Positions 1-7,463 of a stretch of DNA of 64,000 bases are shown here, one piece after another. Each line of letters starts with the position of its first letter. Position 1 is the first letter of the stretch. Under the pieces are notes generated by a model. The model had not been told where the DNA came from. It saw only the letters and a program-made list of their open reading frames with translations, and ran no database searches. Position numbers and translations under genes: made by a program. This stretch comes from Sphingomonas hankyongi (lineage in GTDB: Bacteria > Pseudomonadota > Alphaproteobacteria > Sphingomonadales > Sphingomonadaceae): the NCBI RefSeq assembly GCF_023516575.1, contig NZ_JAMGBE010000002.1, positions 620,001 through 684,000 of the forward strand, read 5' to 3'.

Positions 1-15
1 ATGGCAGGCTTTCCC

Positions 16-31
16 TTCGAGTATTCTCGAA
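16..31. promoter_or_regulatory. operator-like palindrome 1 of the ars operon
   Basis: Perfect inverted repeat TTCGAG-N4-CTCGAA. A second copy lies 47-48 bp downstream with the same flank (GTCAT follows both), so the two look like paired binding sites for the ArsR-family repressor encoded next. Binding is inferred from position and symmetry only. Confidence 0.55.
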
Positions 32-62
32 ATGTCATTGACAGGTGATGCGGGGGGTGTCA

Positions 63-80
63 TTTCGAGTTTTCTCGAAA
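63..80. promoter_or_regulatory. operator-like palindrome 2 of the ars operon
   Basis: Inverted repeat TTTCGAG-TTTT-CTCGAAA with 7-bp arms, nearly identical to the copy at 16-31. Its right arm merges with an AAAGG sequence that could serve as ribosome binding site for the small leader ORF starting at 90, so a bound repressor would sit at or just upstream of the transcription start. This is the typical position of an ArsR autoregulatory operator. Confidence 0.6.
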
Positions 81-89
81 GGTCATATC

Positions 90-194
90 ATGCGCCTCAT
101 GCTCAAGTTCATGTCAGCCCTGTGGGACATCATCATCACCCCGCCACCACCACCGTGCTGTGCCAGTGCCATCCATTGGGCAGGGCCGCGCTGA
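90..194 (+). CDS. putative 34-residue leader peptide upstream of arsR
   Basis: A short frame starts with ATG at 90, preceded by AAAGG with 7-nt spacing, and ends with TGA at 192-194, overlapping the arsR ATG by one base (TGATG). The peptide has a hydrophobic start (MRLMLKFMSALWDIII), then five prolines followed by Cys-Cys. Translational coupling to arsR is plausible, and a polyproline-CysCys stretch could stall ribosomes or bind thiophilic metal. No homologue is recognised. It could simply be an open stretch in the 5-prime leader, so confidence is modest. Confidence 0.35.
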   Translation: MRLMLKFMSALWDIIITPPPPPCCASAIHWAGPR

Positions 195-532
195 TGAAGC
201 CGCAGACTGCCGTCGAAGCACTCGGCTCACTTGCCCATGAGCATCGCTTGGCGTTGTTCCGCTTGCTTGTTCAGGCTGGCGAGGCTGGCGTCTCGGCAGG
301 TTCTCTCGCTGAGGCCCTGTCAGTCCCGAACTCGTCGCTGTCCTTCCACCTAGCGCACCTCTTTCGGGCGGGCTTGATAGAACAGCGCCGAGAGGGACGG
401 TCATTAATCTACACCGCCAACTACGCAGTCATGAACGACCTAGTTGGCTACCTCATGGAAAACTGCTGCGCGGGGGCCGACTGCGGCACCGATGCGGCTT
501 GCGAACCTGCCCAAGAAAGGAAGTCTGCATGA
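194..532 (+). CDS. arsR: ArsR-family arsenic/metal-responsive repressor
   Basis: 112-residue winged-helix regulator of the ArsR/SmtB family. The HTH lies at about residues 36-60 (SLAEALSVPNSSLSFHL), followed by the wing (EQRREGRSLIYT). Cysteines 91, 92, 97 and 103 cluster at the C-terminus, as in ArsR variants that sense As(III) through C-terminal thiols. By family knowledge it represses its own operon until trivalent arsenic binds. The start at 194 is chosen over an in-frame ATG at 32 because the protein family begins here and the upstream codons encode no domain. Its stop overlaps the next gene by ATGA, and two palindromes upstream are likely operators. Confidence 0.9.
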   Translation: MKPQTAVEALGSLAHEHRLALFRLLVQAGEAGVSAGSLAEALSVPNSSLSFHLAHLFRAGLIEQRREGRSLIYTANYAVMNDLVGYLMENCCAGADCGTDAACEPAQERKSA

Positions 533-978
533 AGCGCCTGCACGTCCATGTCGGGGTCAACGACCTCGCCAACTCCATCCAGTTCTACTCGACGCTGTTC
601 GGCGCACAGCCGACGGTCCTGAAGGACGATTACGCCAAGTGGATGTTGGACGACCCACGGGTGAACTTCGCTATTTCGGAAGGCAACCACGCTCGCAAAG
701 GTATCGAGCATCTTGGTATCCAGGTGGAAAGCACTGAAGAGCTGTCCGAGGTGTACGGTCGTCTGAAGGCCGCAGACCGCCCGGTGCTTGAGGAAGGCCA
801 GACGACCTGCTGCTATGCCAAGTCCGAGAAGAGCTGGATTGCCGACCCTGATGGTGTCGTGTGGGAAGCGTTCTTCACGAATGGCGAGGCGACTACCTAC
901 GGCGACAGCCCTGCGCTTGGCACCCTTTCTGACAGCGTTGGCGACAAGTGCTGCTTGCCAAAGGCGGCAGCGGCATGA
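529..978 (+). CDS. arsI: ArsI/CadI-family VOC dioxygenase-like protein
   Basis: 149-residue vicinal-oxygen-chelate (glyoxalase-fold) protein. It shows two VOC half-modules, candidate metal ligands His5 or His7, His61 and Glu113, and a Cys94-Cys95 pair in GQTTCCYAKSEKSW. In characterised ArsI enzymes such a vicinal cysteine pair binds organoarsenical and the enzyme cleaves the C-As bond of methylarsenite. The same family includes the cadmium-induced protein CadI, so substrate range is uncertain. A further Cys-Cys lies near the C-terminus. The ATG at 529 overlaps the arsR stop and its own stop overlaps arsC, so translation is coupled. Confidence 0.82.
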   Translation: MKRLHVHVGVNDLANSIQFYSTLFGAQPTVLKDDYAKWMLDDPRVNFAISEGNHARKGIEHLGIQVESTEELSEVYGRLKAADRPVLEEGQTTCCYAKSEKSWIADPDGVVWEAFFTNGEATTYGDSPALGTLSDSVGDKCCLPKAAAA

Positions 979-1484
979 CCCGCCCCTACAATGTGCTGTT
1001 CCTCTGCACGGGGAACTCAGCCCGATCGATCATGGCCGAGGCTATTCTCAACAAGGACGGTGGAGGTCGCTTCCGTGCTTTCTCCGCAGGTAGCTTCCCC
1101 AAGGGCGAAGTGCATCCGGAGGCTATGAGGCTGCTCAACGAGCTGGGTTTTACAACCGATGGCTATCGGTCCAAGAGTTGGGACGAGTTTGCAGCAGACG
1201 GAGCGCCGCTGCTCGATTTCGTCTTCACCGTTTGCGACAACGCAGCCGGAGAGGTTTGCCCAGTTTGGCCGGGGCAGCCGATGACCGCGCATTGGGGCAT
1301 TGAGGACCCAGCCGCTGTCGAGGATGAGCGACAACCTCAGGCTTTCCGCAATGCCTTCTACGCGCTCCAGCGGCGCATTGGCTTGTTCCTGGCTCTGCCA
1401 TTGGAGAGCATTGACGAGCTGAGCTTGCAGACCCGCCTCCGCGAGATTGGAAGGTCCGACGACCGCGCTCCTAATGCAGCGTGA
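975..1484 (+). CDS. arsC: arsenate reductase, low-molecular-weight phosphatase type
   Basis: 169-residue protein with the LMW protein-tyrosine-phosphatase signature near the N-terminus: Cys11-x5-Arg17 in LFLCTGNSARS. It also has the DFVFTVCDNAAGEVCP block with two further cysteines typical of ArsC-type reductases. It should reduce As(V) to As(III) in the cytoplasm by a thiol cascade (thioredoxin or glutaredoxin/mycothiol type not determinable here). ATGA overlap with the upstream dioxygenase and an 11-nt overlap with the downstream channel gene place it inside one operon. Confidence 0.9.
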   Translation: MTRPYNVLFLCTGNSARSIMAEAILNKDGGGRFRAFSAGSFPKGEVHPEAMRLLNELGFTTDGYRSKSWDEFAADGAPLLDFVFTVCDNAAGEVCPVWPGQPMTAHWGIEDPAAVEDERQPQAFRNAFYALQRRIGLFLALPLESIDELSLQTRLREIGRSDDRAPNAA

Positions 1485-2163
1485 CCGACCCTCGATTGGA
1501 CGACGCTTGGCCGCAGAGGGGACAGGATCTTTCTTCCTCTTCGCCACCGTGATCGGCTCTGGCATCATGGCCGAACACCTGGCCCAGTCTAACGGTGCGA
1601 TTGCACTGCTCGGCAACACGCTGGCCACTGGAGCCATGCTATTCGTACTTATCACCATGCTAGGGCCAATCTCGGGCGCTCACATGAACCCCGCGGTGTC
1701 TTTGGTATCCGCATCAAGGCGCGAGCTGCCATGGCCAGATGCCGGCGCGTATATCCTTACCCAGCTTGTGTTTGGCATCCTCGGGGCTTGGGTCGCTCAC
1801 CTCATGTTCGACCTGCCCCTGTTTCAACTCTCAGTGAGAGCGAGGACGGGCCTCGGGCAATGGACGGGCGAGGCCATGGCTACATTCGGCCTAATCCTCA
1901 CTATCATAGGGACGGTGCGGCATCGTCCAAGCTGGGTGCCAGCTAGCGTGGCCTTATACATCACGGCAGCTTACTGGTTCACATCCTCAACCAGTTTCGC
2001 AAATCCTGCGATCACCGTGGCACGAAGCCTTACCGATAGCTTCTCCGGCATTGACCCCCATGATGCTCCAGCCTTCATCATCTCGCAGCTGGTGGGAGCT
2101 GCGGCCGGGGCCGTCATGGGTGGATTGTTGTTCCCACCTGAGCGGGCTAGTCGCAACCTATGA
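1474..2163 (+). CDS. aqpS: MIP-family aquaglyceroporin, AqpS-like arsenite channel
   Basis: 229-residue membrane protein with about six transmembrane segments and both half-helix NPA motifs (HMNPAVS near residue 73, FANPAIT near residue 175), diagnostic of aquaporins. Placed directly behind arsC and with no arsB or ACR3 gene in view, it resembles the Sinorhizobium arrangement where AqpS lets As(III) made by ArsC leave the cell down its gradient. The start at ATG 1474 is preferred; a TTG at 1447 would lie deeper in arsC. Its stop overlaps the next start by ATGA. Confidence 0.88.
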   Translation: MQRDRPSIGRRLAAEGTGSFFLFATVIGSGIMAEHLAQSNGAIALLGNTLATGAMLFVLITMLGPISGAHMNPAVSLVSASRRELPWPDAGAYILTQLVFGILGAWVAHLMFDLPLFQLSVRARTGLGQWTGEAMATFGLILTIIGTVRHRPSWVPASVALYITAAYWFTSSTSFANPAITVARSLTDSFSGIDPHDAPAFIISQLVGAAAGAVMGGLLFPPERASRNL

Positions 2164-2501
2164 ATGATGGAGCGAAATCCACTGGTGCAGTCGCGCTCGC
2201 TACGGGCGGTGTTGCTTCCGCCTTCTGTCTGGCGGCCTGCTGCGCCCTCCCATTATTTCTTGCTGCGCTTGGGTTAGGGTCTGCATGGCTAGCGCCCATC
2301 GTATCAGTATCGCAGCCTCACGCCTCTGCCTTAACCGCTGTATCGCTCTTTGCGCTCATTGGGAGCGTGGCTATCGTTTGGAGGGCTTCCAGTACCTGCG
2401 CTGCGGGTTCGATCGGCTCGAGGCCATTGTTTCGCTGGACCGTTACTGGCGTCGCTGCGATTGGCCTCATCCTCCTAGTTCTTTCGAAGGTCTATGCCTG
2501 A
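2160..2501 (+). CDS. MerT-like mercuric/thiophilic-metal transport protein
   Basis: 113-residue hydrophobic protein resembling MerT: a GGVASAF start, a Cys27-Cys28 pair in the first membrane helix (LAACCALPLFLAALGLGSAW), a second helix pair and a final helix ending near the C-terminus. MerT carries a second Cys pair in the cytoplasmic loop; here only Cys80 is present in the matching loop, so metal handoff may differ. No merR, merP or merA is visible in the window. It sits in the ars operon with ATGA overlap, suggesting co-regulation by arsenite rather than by MerR. Confidence 0.65.
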   Translation: MNDGAKSTGAVALATGGVASAFCLAACCALPLFLAALGLGSAWLAPIVSVSQPHASALTAVSLFALIGSVAIVWRASSTCAAGSIGSRPLFRWTVTGVAAIGLILLVLSKVYA

Positions 2502-2715
2502 GTTGCGCAGCACCATCACCTGTCCACAGTGTGGCGGGGTGACGACCGAGACTATGCCCACGGATGCCTGCCAGTTCTTCTATGACTGCAAGCACTGTGG
2601 CGCAGTGCTACGCGCTCTACCCGGAGATTGCTGCGTCTTCTGCTCTTATGCGGACGTTCCTTGCCCTCCTATTCAAGATGGCCGAGCTGGCAAGGACGCA
2701 GGAAGTTGCTGTTGA
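2494..2715 (+). CDS. GDCCVxC-domain metal-related protein
   Basis: 73-residue cysteine-rich protein. An N-terminal CPxCG pair and a DCKHCG pair could form a zinc-ribbon-like site, followed by LPGDCCVFCSYADVPCPP, the hallmark of the GDCCVxC (seleno)protein family, and a terminal Ser-Cys-Cys. Relatives in some bacteria carry selenocysteine at the last position of the motif; this copy uses Cys. The family often travels with mer-type genes and probably handles a thiophilic metal, but its biochemical role is not established to my knowledge. It overlaps the MerT-like gene by 8 nt and closes the operon. Confidence 0.7.
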   Translation: MPELRSTITCPQCGGVTTETMPTDACQFFYDCKHCGAVLRALPGDCCVFCSYADVPCPPIQDGRAGKDAGSCC

Positions 2716-2735
2716 CGCCCACCAGGGGCTAGCGG

Positions 2736-2885
2736 TTAGCTCTTAGGCTGCTCCGGCTTAGGCTGGGTGTCAGTCTTATGCTGGCAGCAAGCGCACTTTC
2801 CATCCTTGCAGCAATCCATGTCAGCAGCTTGAGCCACGCCAGCAAAACCGAGCGCAACAGCCGCTAGAAGTGGCGTTAGTTTCAT
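2736..2885 (-). CDS. secreted Cys-rich 49-residue peptide
   Basis: Small gene on the opposite strand, convergent with the metal operon. It starts at ATG 2885 with GGAG about 7 nt upstream and ends at TAA 2736. The product has a clear signal peptide (residues 1-20, ending AQA) and a mature part containing DMDCCKDGKCACCQHK, i.e. five cysteines in two CC pairs plus one, then a Pro/Lys/Gln tail. It is plausibly a periplasmic metal-binding peptide accompanying the resistance genes. No named family is recognised. Confidence 0.65.
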   Translation of the reverse strand: MKLTPLLAAVALGFAGVAQAADMDCCKDGKCACCQHKTDTQPKPEQPKS

Positions 2886-3055
2886 AGCGTATCTCCGAAG
2901 TTCCAGACGTCCGTTCTAGTCCCAAAGTCGGCAGACGACGAGAGGCGATTTTTCCGGCCGTGGGGTGCCGGAGAGCGGCGCGGCTATCCGGGTGGCGCGA
3001 ACGTCCGATAATGGTCGTGGCGAGGCTGTAATCGGCTCTGACGAGCTGCTGACCG

Positions 3056-3724
3056 TCAGGTTGCCGCCCGGAGCAAATCGCTGACGCTCTGCGGACCCCA
3101 TTTCCCCCCTCGCGCTGTCACTATCCCCCGCCCGTTCAGCTCCTTGGCGATAGCTCTTAGGCTGCTGTGACCGTCCGCCTTGATGGCTTGGATGATGGGC
3201 AGCACATCCATTGCAAAGGCAATCGACTTCGCCTTAATCGCGGCGACCGCAGCCCGATTGCCCTTATAGCCACCGAAAGCCTTGACCCCCATCGGATTGC
3301 CGAGCTTGGTCCCCCTTGCCCTTGCTGCTGCTAGGGCTTCCTTAGTTCGCTTGCTGATGGCCTTGCGCTCAGCCTGGGCCATGGCTGCCATGATGTGAAT
3401 GGTCAGCTCGTTGGCTTCCGGCATGTCGGCTGCGACGAACTTGGTCCCGGCATCCTGTAGTGCAGCAAGGAAGGCGAGGTTACGGCTAAGCCTGTCCAGC
3501 TTGGCGATAACCAGTGTGGACCCGGTGACCTTCGCATGATGGAGCGCCTTAGCCAACTCCGGCCGATCATCTCGCTTTCCGCTCTCCTGCTCTGTGTACT
3601 CGCCTAGCGGCTCGCATCCACGACTAGCGCAGAAGTCCAAGATGGCTGCTCGCTGGGCTTCCAGCCCTAAGCCGCTGCGGCCCTGCTTGGCCGTCGAGAC
3701 ACGGTAGTAGTTGATTGTACGCAT
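3056..3724 (-). CDS. serine recombinase (resolvase/invertase family)
   Basis: 222-residue site-specific recombinase. The N-terminal catalytic domain begins MRTINYYRVSTAKQGRSGLG with nucleophile Ser10, continues through the LDRLSRN motif (active-site arginines) and an E-helix (AERKAISKRTKEAL), and ends with a C-terminal HTH (SLRAIAKELNGRGI...GGKW). The length suits a resolvase/invertase rather than a large serine integrase. ATG 3724 has GGGAG upstream and is preferred to an ATG at 3778. It probably belongs to the mobile element that brought the metal genes. Confidence 0.85.
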   Translation of the reverse strand: MRTINYYRVSTAKQGRSGLGLEAQRAAILDFCASRGCEPLGEYTEQESGKRDDRPELAKALHHAKVTGSTLVIAKLDRLSRNLAFLAALQDAGTKFVAADMPEANELTIHIMAAMAQAERKAISKRTKEALAAARARGTKLGNPMGVKAFGGYKGNRAAVAAIKAKSIAFAMDVLPIIQAIKADGHSSLRAIAKELNGRGIVTARGGKWGPQSVSDLLRAAT

Positions 3725-3924
3725 ACAGTCTCCCGTCGCTGTCGGAGCGCAGCTACAGGAGTTGTCCATAACTGTCAAACGGACGTTAGGCTATTCTGGA
3801 CACTCGCGAGACGGAGGGTTGAAGCCAAGCCCCCATGGGGGATAAACACTCTTATCGGTAGGAGTTGGCCTCCCGCGTAAGCGCATCAGGTGCAGGTCGT
3901 TGAGTGCAGACGCGCCCCACCGGG

Positions 3925-4383
3925 CTATTTGGCGCAGTAATCCTTCACCTGTTGCGCGAGAACAAAGTTGCCGACCGACAACGCGTACTGTTGGGCGCCT
4001 GCGCAGTCACCAGCGGTCACTAACTTAGCTGCTTCGAGGGACTGGGCCTTGTGCAGTTCATCGGCTTGTCGAGCAGCATCGACTGCCCGCGCCTGGGCTT
4101 CAGCTGCCGCAGTTTCCGCAGCGGCCGCTTGAGCTTGCTGTTGGGCAGCTTCGCGCGCAGCTCGATCACGCAACCCCCGTTGATAGGCGTCCATGAAGCT
4201 CTGGCCTGCGTTCGGGGTCTGCTGGTTGTTAATCAGTCCCCAGTTTACGCCGGAGGATTGTTGCGGCGTTTGGGAGACGCACTGCGTGCTGCCCCAATAA
4301 TAGGTCGTACAATTAGTGGTGGTCGTTTGTGCAGAGGCCACGCTCGACAGGAAAGCGACTGCTGCTGCGAGACCATACTTCAT
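3925..4383 (-). CDS. secreted Ala/Gln-rich coiled-coil protein, unknown
   Basis: 152-residue protein with a signal peptide (MKYGLAAAVAFLSSVASA), a short N-terminal region with two cysteines (NCTTYYWGSTQC), and a long Ala/Gln/Arg-rich helical stretch likely to form a coiled coil. A C-terminal block has two more cysteines (GDCAGAQQYAL, KDYCAK). It is probably periplasmic with two disulfides. The start at 4383 is set by the signal peptide and a GGGAGG ribosome binding site. It lies 38 nt behind the small gene at 4422-4637, apparently in one operon. Function unknown. Confidence 0.65.
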   Translation of the reverse strand: MKYGLAAAVAFLSSVASAQTTTTNCTTYYWGSTQCVSQTPQQSSGVNWGLINNQQTPNAGQSFMDAYQRGLRDRAAREAAQQQAQAAAAETAAAEAQARAVDAARQADELHKAQSLEAAKLVTAGDCAGAQQYALSVGNFVLAQQVKDYCAK

Positions 4384-4421
4384 ACACGCCTCCCTCAAGC
4401 GAGGTGCCGACTGGGTAAGAT

Positions 4422-4637
4422 TTAGAACTTCTCCCGGCCCGCTACCCATTGAGCAACGGACATTGCGCGGGCAATCAACGACGTGTCGTCTTGAGCCAGT
4501 TGCCCCACGTACTTCCTCATTACGTCACCATCAAAGACGCCATGCTCACCATAGGTGCGGATGGCTGCTGCCAGTCCAATGAACCGTGCGTCTGCATCAC
4601 TCGCGTCCCGCATCTCCCATGTTGGAATAATCGGCAT
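4422..4637 (-). CDS. hypothetical 71-residue cytoplasmic protein
   Basis: Small soluble protein beginning MPIIPTWEMRDASDADARFIG, mostly helical by composition, with no transmembrane segment and no motif I recognise. ATG 4637 has GGGAG upstream and is chosen over in-frame codons reaching back into the divergent promoter region. It is the first gene of a probable pair with the secreted coiled-coil protein and is divergent from the SEC-C gene at 4761. Confidence 0.5.
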   Translation of the reverse strand: MPIIPTWEMRDASDADARFIGLAAAIRTYGEHGVFDGDVMRKYVGQLAQDDTSLIARAMSVAQWVAGREKF

Positions 4638-4760
4638 CCGTATCTCCCACGCGCTAAAATAACCGAGCGGTAAAAGCCTGCCTGCAAGCTCATTAGAGCG
4701 CAAGTAGGCGAAGCATCTGCGATGGCTGTACGACAACGCTAGTCTCGTTAGACTTAGGGC

Positions 4761-5948
4761 GTGAAGATCGGGAGGAACGAGCCATGTCCTTGCGGGTCTG
4801 GACGCAAGCACAAGCATTGCTGTGGCCAGACACTGATCGAGGGTCGTGACCTCACTCGGCCGCAACTGGCAGGCGCGCTCAAGGCGTTTGGGGCCAAGCG
4901 ACGTGCCGAAGAGCGGTGGTCATCGAAATACGGGGCCGTAAGACCTCCCATGACTGCCGTCATCAAAGGCCACCGCGTCGTTCTTCTGGGTGACCGAATG
5001 TACAGCTCCACGCGCTGGCGGACATTCCACGACTATCTCTTTGAGTACATCAAGCATGTCATGTCGCCAGATTGGGGCAATGCCGAACTGGCCAAACCCT
5101 ACAAGGAGCGACATCCGATCATTCAGTGGTACGGCAAGCTATGCGACTTTCAGGGTCGCAAGAAGCCGGGACCGGGTGGCATCTACAGCGCCCACCCAGA
5201 GGGGGTTGTCGCCCACTACCTACAGCTCGCTTACGACCTCTATACATTGCAGTATGCGGACCTGCTTCAAGAGCGCCTTATTGCCAGGTTGAAGCAGCGC
5301 GATAACTTCCAAGGCGCACTATACGAGGTCTCAGTGGCCGCGAGCTGCGTACGGGCTGGGTTTCAAATTACGCTTGAGGATGAAACAGACCGTACTACGA
5401 GCCACTGCGAGTTCACTATTTGCCGGGCCACGGGAGCGGATTTGTACTCCGTTGAGGCGAAGAGCAGGCATCGACCGGGCGTGCTTGGAAGGCCAGGGGA
5501 ACCCGTCGATCTGGCTCTAGTGCGTGCGGACGTTCGACGCCTCCTACAAAAGGCGCTGAAGAAACGGGCTACCGGCAAGCGCATCATCTTTGTCGACGTA
5601 AACGTCCCCGCTCGCGACGGTGGAGTACTCGGGGTAAGCTGGCTGGATGAGGTTGCAGTGATTGTAAGGGAGATGGAGGAGCGGCAGGTTCCATCAAGCC
5701 CTTGGCCCCCTGCATACCTCTTCTTCACAAACACGCCATTCCACTACTTGGCTGATGAGGCGCGAGCTAAGGGCGCGGCCTATGTTCTTTCCGCACTTAA
5801 CGAGCCTGACTTTAAGATTGAGGCCTATGCCACTCCAAAGGGTCAGGCTGTGTTTCAAGCCCGCCATCCGGACATAGTTGGTCTCTTTCACTCATTGTTG
5901 CAGCACGGGGCCATCCCCCATGAGTTTGACTTGGATACGTCCGATTGA
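4761..5948 (+). CDS. SEC-C zinc-motif protein with PD-(D/E)xK nuclease-like core
   Basis: 395-residue protein. Residues 9-21 form a SEC-C zinc motif ([13 protein letters not shown]). A central segment shows the pattern of a restriction-endonuclease-like fold: helix with Glu189 ([10 protein letters not shown]), acidic Glu217 (HCEFTI), then Glu232-Ala-Lys234 in [11 protein letters not shown] strand-helix continuation with [11 protein letters not shown] follows. The start is GTG 4761. A metal-dependent nuclease is an inference from spacing only. It lies in an island between a recombinase and a tRNA fragment, where such proteins are sometimes defence genes; no partner gene is evident. Confidence 0.6.
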   Translation: MKIGRNEPCPCGSGRKHKHCCGQTLIEGRDLTRPQLAGALKAFGAKRRAEERWSSKYGAVRPPMTAVIKGHRVVLLGDRMYSSTRWRTFHDYLFEYIKHVMSPDWGNAELAKPYKERHPIIQWYGKLCDFQGRKKPGPGGIYSAHPEGVVAHYLQLAYDLYTLQYADLLQERLIARLKQRDNFQGALYEVSVAASCVRAGFQITLEDETDRTTSHCEFTICRATGADLYSVEAKSRHRPGVLGRPGEPVDLALVRADVRRLLQKALKKRATGKRIIFVDVNVPARDGGVLGVSWLDEVAVIVREMEERQVPSSPWPPAYLFFTNTPFHYLADEARAKGAAYVLSALNEPDFKIEAYATPKGQAVFQARHPDIVGLFHSLLQHGAIPHEFDLDTSD

Positions 5949-5962
5949 TCGATGGAGCTGAC

Positions 5963-5993
5963 CTGTTACATATAGGTGTTCCACCAGTAACAG
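5963..5993. repeat. 7-bp inverted repeat CTGTTAC/GTAACAG beside the tRNA fragment
   Basis: CTGTTAC at 5963-5969 and GTAACAG at 5987-5993 flank a 17-nt spacer, about 35 bp before the tRNA 3-prime fragment. Such arms next to an attachment site could be a recombinase core or accessory site. No T-tract follows, so a terminator is less likely. Confidence 0.35.
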
Positions 5994-6028
5994 TCGCTCT
6001 AGAAAAGTACTTTGTTTTCCAACGGTTA

Positions 6029-6062
6029 GAGGTCAGGTGTTCGATCCCCCTCGGCTCCACCA
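6029..6062 (+). other. tRNA (or tmRNA) 3-prime-end fragment, probable attachment site
   Basis: The sequence matches the last 34 nt of a tRNA. It has a variable-region-like GAGGTC, a T-arm (AGGTG, loop TTCGATC, CCCCT, one mismatch), acceptor strand CGGCTCC, discriminator A and encoded CCA (6060-6062). By eye it is closest to tRNA-Ala ends; a tmRNA end is an alternative. No D-arm or anticodon arm precedes it, so it is not a functional tRNA. Such truncated copies are typical of the boundary left when an island integrates into a tRNA 3-prime end. Confidence 0.6.
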
Positions 6063-6115
6063 TTCCCCTTCATGAACGCAGGATGCCTGCACAGCGGTTT
6101 CGCCTTCTGACCCTT

Positions 6116-7432
6116 TTAGAATTGGTACGGTAAGCGAACGCTTACGACCATGTCCGATGCGTCGTCCGTGAGGCCTGCTCCCAGGTTGAACAGCAACGTC
6201 AGCTTCGGATTGAGCGAGAAGGTCGCCCCGACGTTGAGCACGCCGATATTCGCCTGGCTTCCCACTACAGATTGCCAACCCGCACTCTCCTGACCCTCAG
6301 GAGGATTCAGCAGTAGCCTGGCGTGCTTCACGAAGCGCTGGGTCAGCGACATGCTTAGCGAAGATCGGTCGTTGAGGGCATATGCCACGCCGATCCCATA
6401 TTGGATGGCGTCTCCGAGATCCGCGCGGCCGCTCTGATCGCCCGGAGCCTCGTCCAGATCGCCGAAGCTGCGCTTGAAGTTTCGGAAATAGGTGAGGCTC
6501 CCGAAAACGACCATCGGGTCGATGGTCTTGAGCAGCGACGCGCCTATTGACGCTCCCCAAACGCCCGATCCTGTCGAGAGCTTCGACGGCACCTTGAGAT
6601 TGCCCTGGGTGCCGGGAACAACGACCAGCTCGGCGCCGAAAGGACTCTCGCCGGTGGGCGCCTTCACTCGCCCATTGATGACCAGATCCGGCCGCGAAGC
6701 CGTCTCACGGAAAAGGTGATAACTCAGTCCGAGGCTGACATCGCTCAAGCCGTGCTCGGTAATCGTGCGCTCGGCGAGACCCGATGCGTTGCCGCCCGCG
6801 CCGCCCGAACGGAAGTTGGACCGCCGAAAGATGTAGGGAATGTTCACGTCCGCCTGGATTCGCGGGGTTAGCCCCATCCGGGCCGTAAGATCGTAGGTGA
6901 GAACGTCGGCCTGGACTTCGTCGATGCTGATCAGGCCCAGGAAGATGGCATCGAGCGCCAGAAAGCCGCTGAGGTTCAGGGCCGCGTTGCTGAAGTGCGA
7001 ATAGGTAATCCCCGGCTCGATGTTGATGTGCTCTCCGAAGTGACCCTGCTCTGCCTGCGTGACCGCTTCGACGACCTCGGTCGGAGCCGGCGTCTTGCGA
7101 TCGGCTTCCTCGTTCTCGACGCTGGCCTGCTCGGTTCCGACGGCTGGCTCAGCGCCCGGCGGCGCCTGCCCCACTCCGCGGCCGCGCATGGCCGCCGTTT
7201 CAGAGTCCGGCAATGGTCCACCGGAAGTAATTCCCTGCGCCTCAAGCGCCTGGATTCGCGCCTCAAGCGTCTGGATCCGTTTTTTGGATTGCTCCTGCTC
7301 AACCTGAAGCGCGTTCAATTCCGTCTTTAGGGTCTGGATACTTGGGTCAACAGACTGGGCTTGGGCGTGGGAGGAGAGGAAGGTAGTCGCAGCTATGCCT
7401 ACAATCAGGCCCCGTCGTTGAAGTGCGCGCAT
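6116..7432 (-). CDS. FapF-like outer-membrane beta-barrel with N-terminal coiled coil
   Basis: 438 residues. A signal peptide (cleavage after HAQAQ) is followed by a heptad-rich coiled coil at about residues 30-68 (LQVEQEQSKKRIQTLEARIQ) and a Pro/Ala/Glu linker. From about residue 130 there is a barrel of alternating aromatic strands ending in Tyr-Gln-Phe, a typical outer-membrane C-terminal Phe. FapF of Pseudomonas has the same plan and length (about 430 residues) and exports amyloid subunits through a trimeric pore plugged by the coiled coil. The gene is divergent from a fapABCDE-like series, which supports that role. A generic porin is the alternative. Confidence 0.65.
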   Translation of the reverse strand: MRALQRRGLIVGIAATTFLSSHAQAQSVDPSIQTLKTELNALQVEQEQSKKRIQTLEARIQALEAQGITSGGPLPDSETAAMRGRGVGQAPPGAEPAVGTEQASVENEEADRKTPAPTEVVEAVTQAEQGHFGEHINIEPGITYSHFSNAALNLSGFLALDAIFLGLISIDEVQADVLTYDLTARMGLTPRIQADVNIPYIFRRSNFRSGGAGGNASGLAERTITEHGLSDVSLGLSYHLFRETASRPDLVINGRVKAPTGESPFGAELVVVPGTQGNLKVPSKLSTGSGVWGASIGASLLKTIDPMVVFGSLTYFRNFKRSFGDLDEAPGDQSGRADLGDAIQYGIGVAYALNDRSSLSMSLTQRFVKHARLLLNPPEGQESAGWQSVVGSQANIGVLNVGATFSLNPKLTLLFNLGAGLTDDASDMVVSVRLPYQF

Positions 7433-7463
7433 AATTGCCCCCGCCTACAAGCGCCGACTGATA

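Noticed and set aside
2160-2715. A full mercury-resistance (mer) operon
   Set aside because: Only a MerT-like and a GDCCVxC protein are present; merR, merP and merA are not seen.
5954-6062. A complete tRNA of about 107 nt using GGAGCTG as the 5-prime acceptor strand
   Set aside because: Pairing of the ends is possible, but there is no D-arm, no anticodon arm and the length is wrong; only the 3-prime 34 nt are tRNA-like.
3056-6062. Prophage remnant
   Set aside because: A small serine recombinase is present but no structural, lysis or replication genes of phages were recognised.
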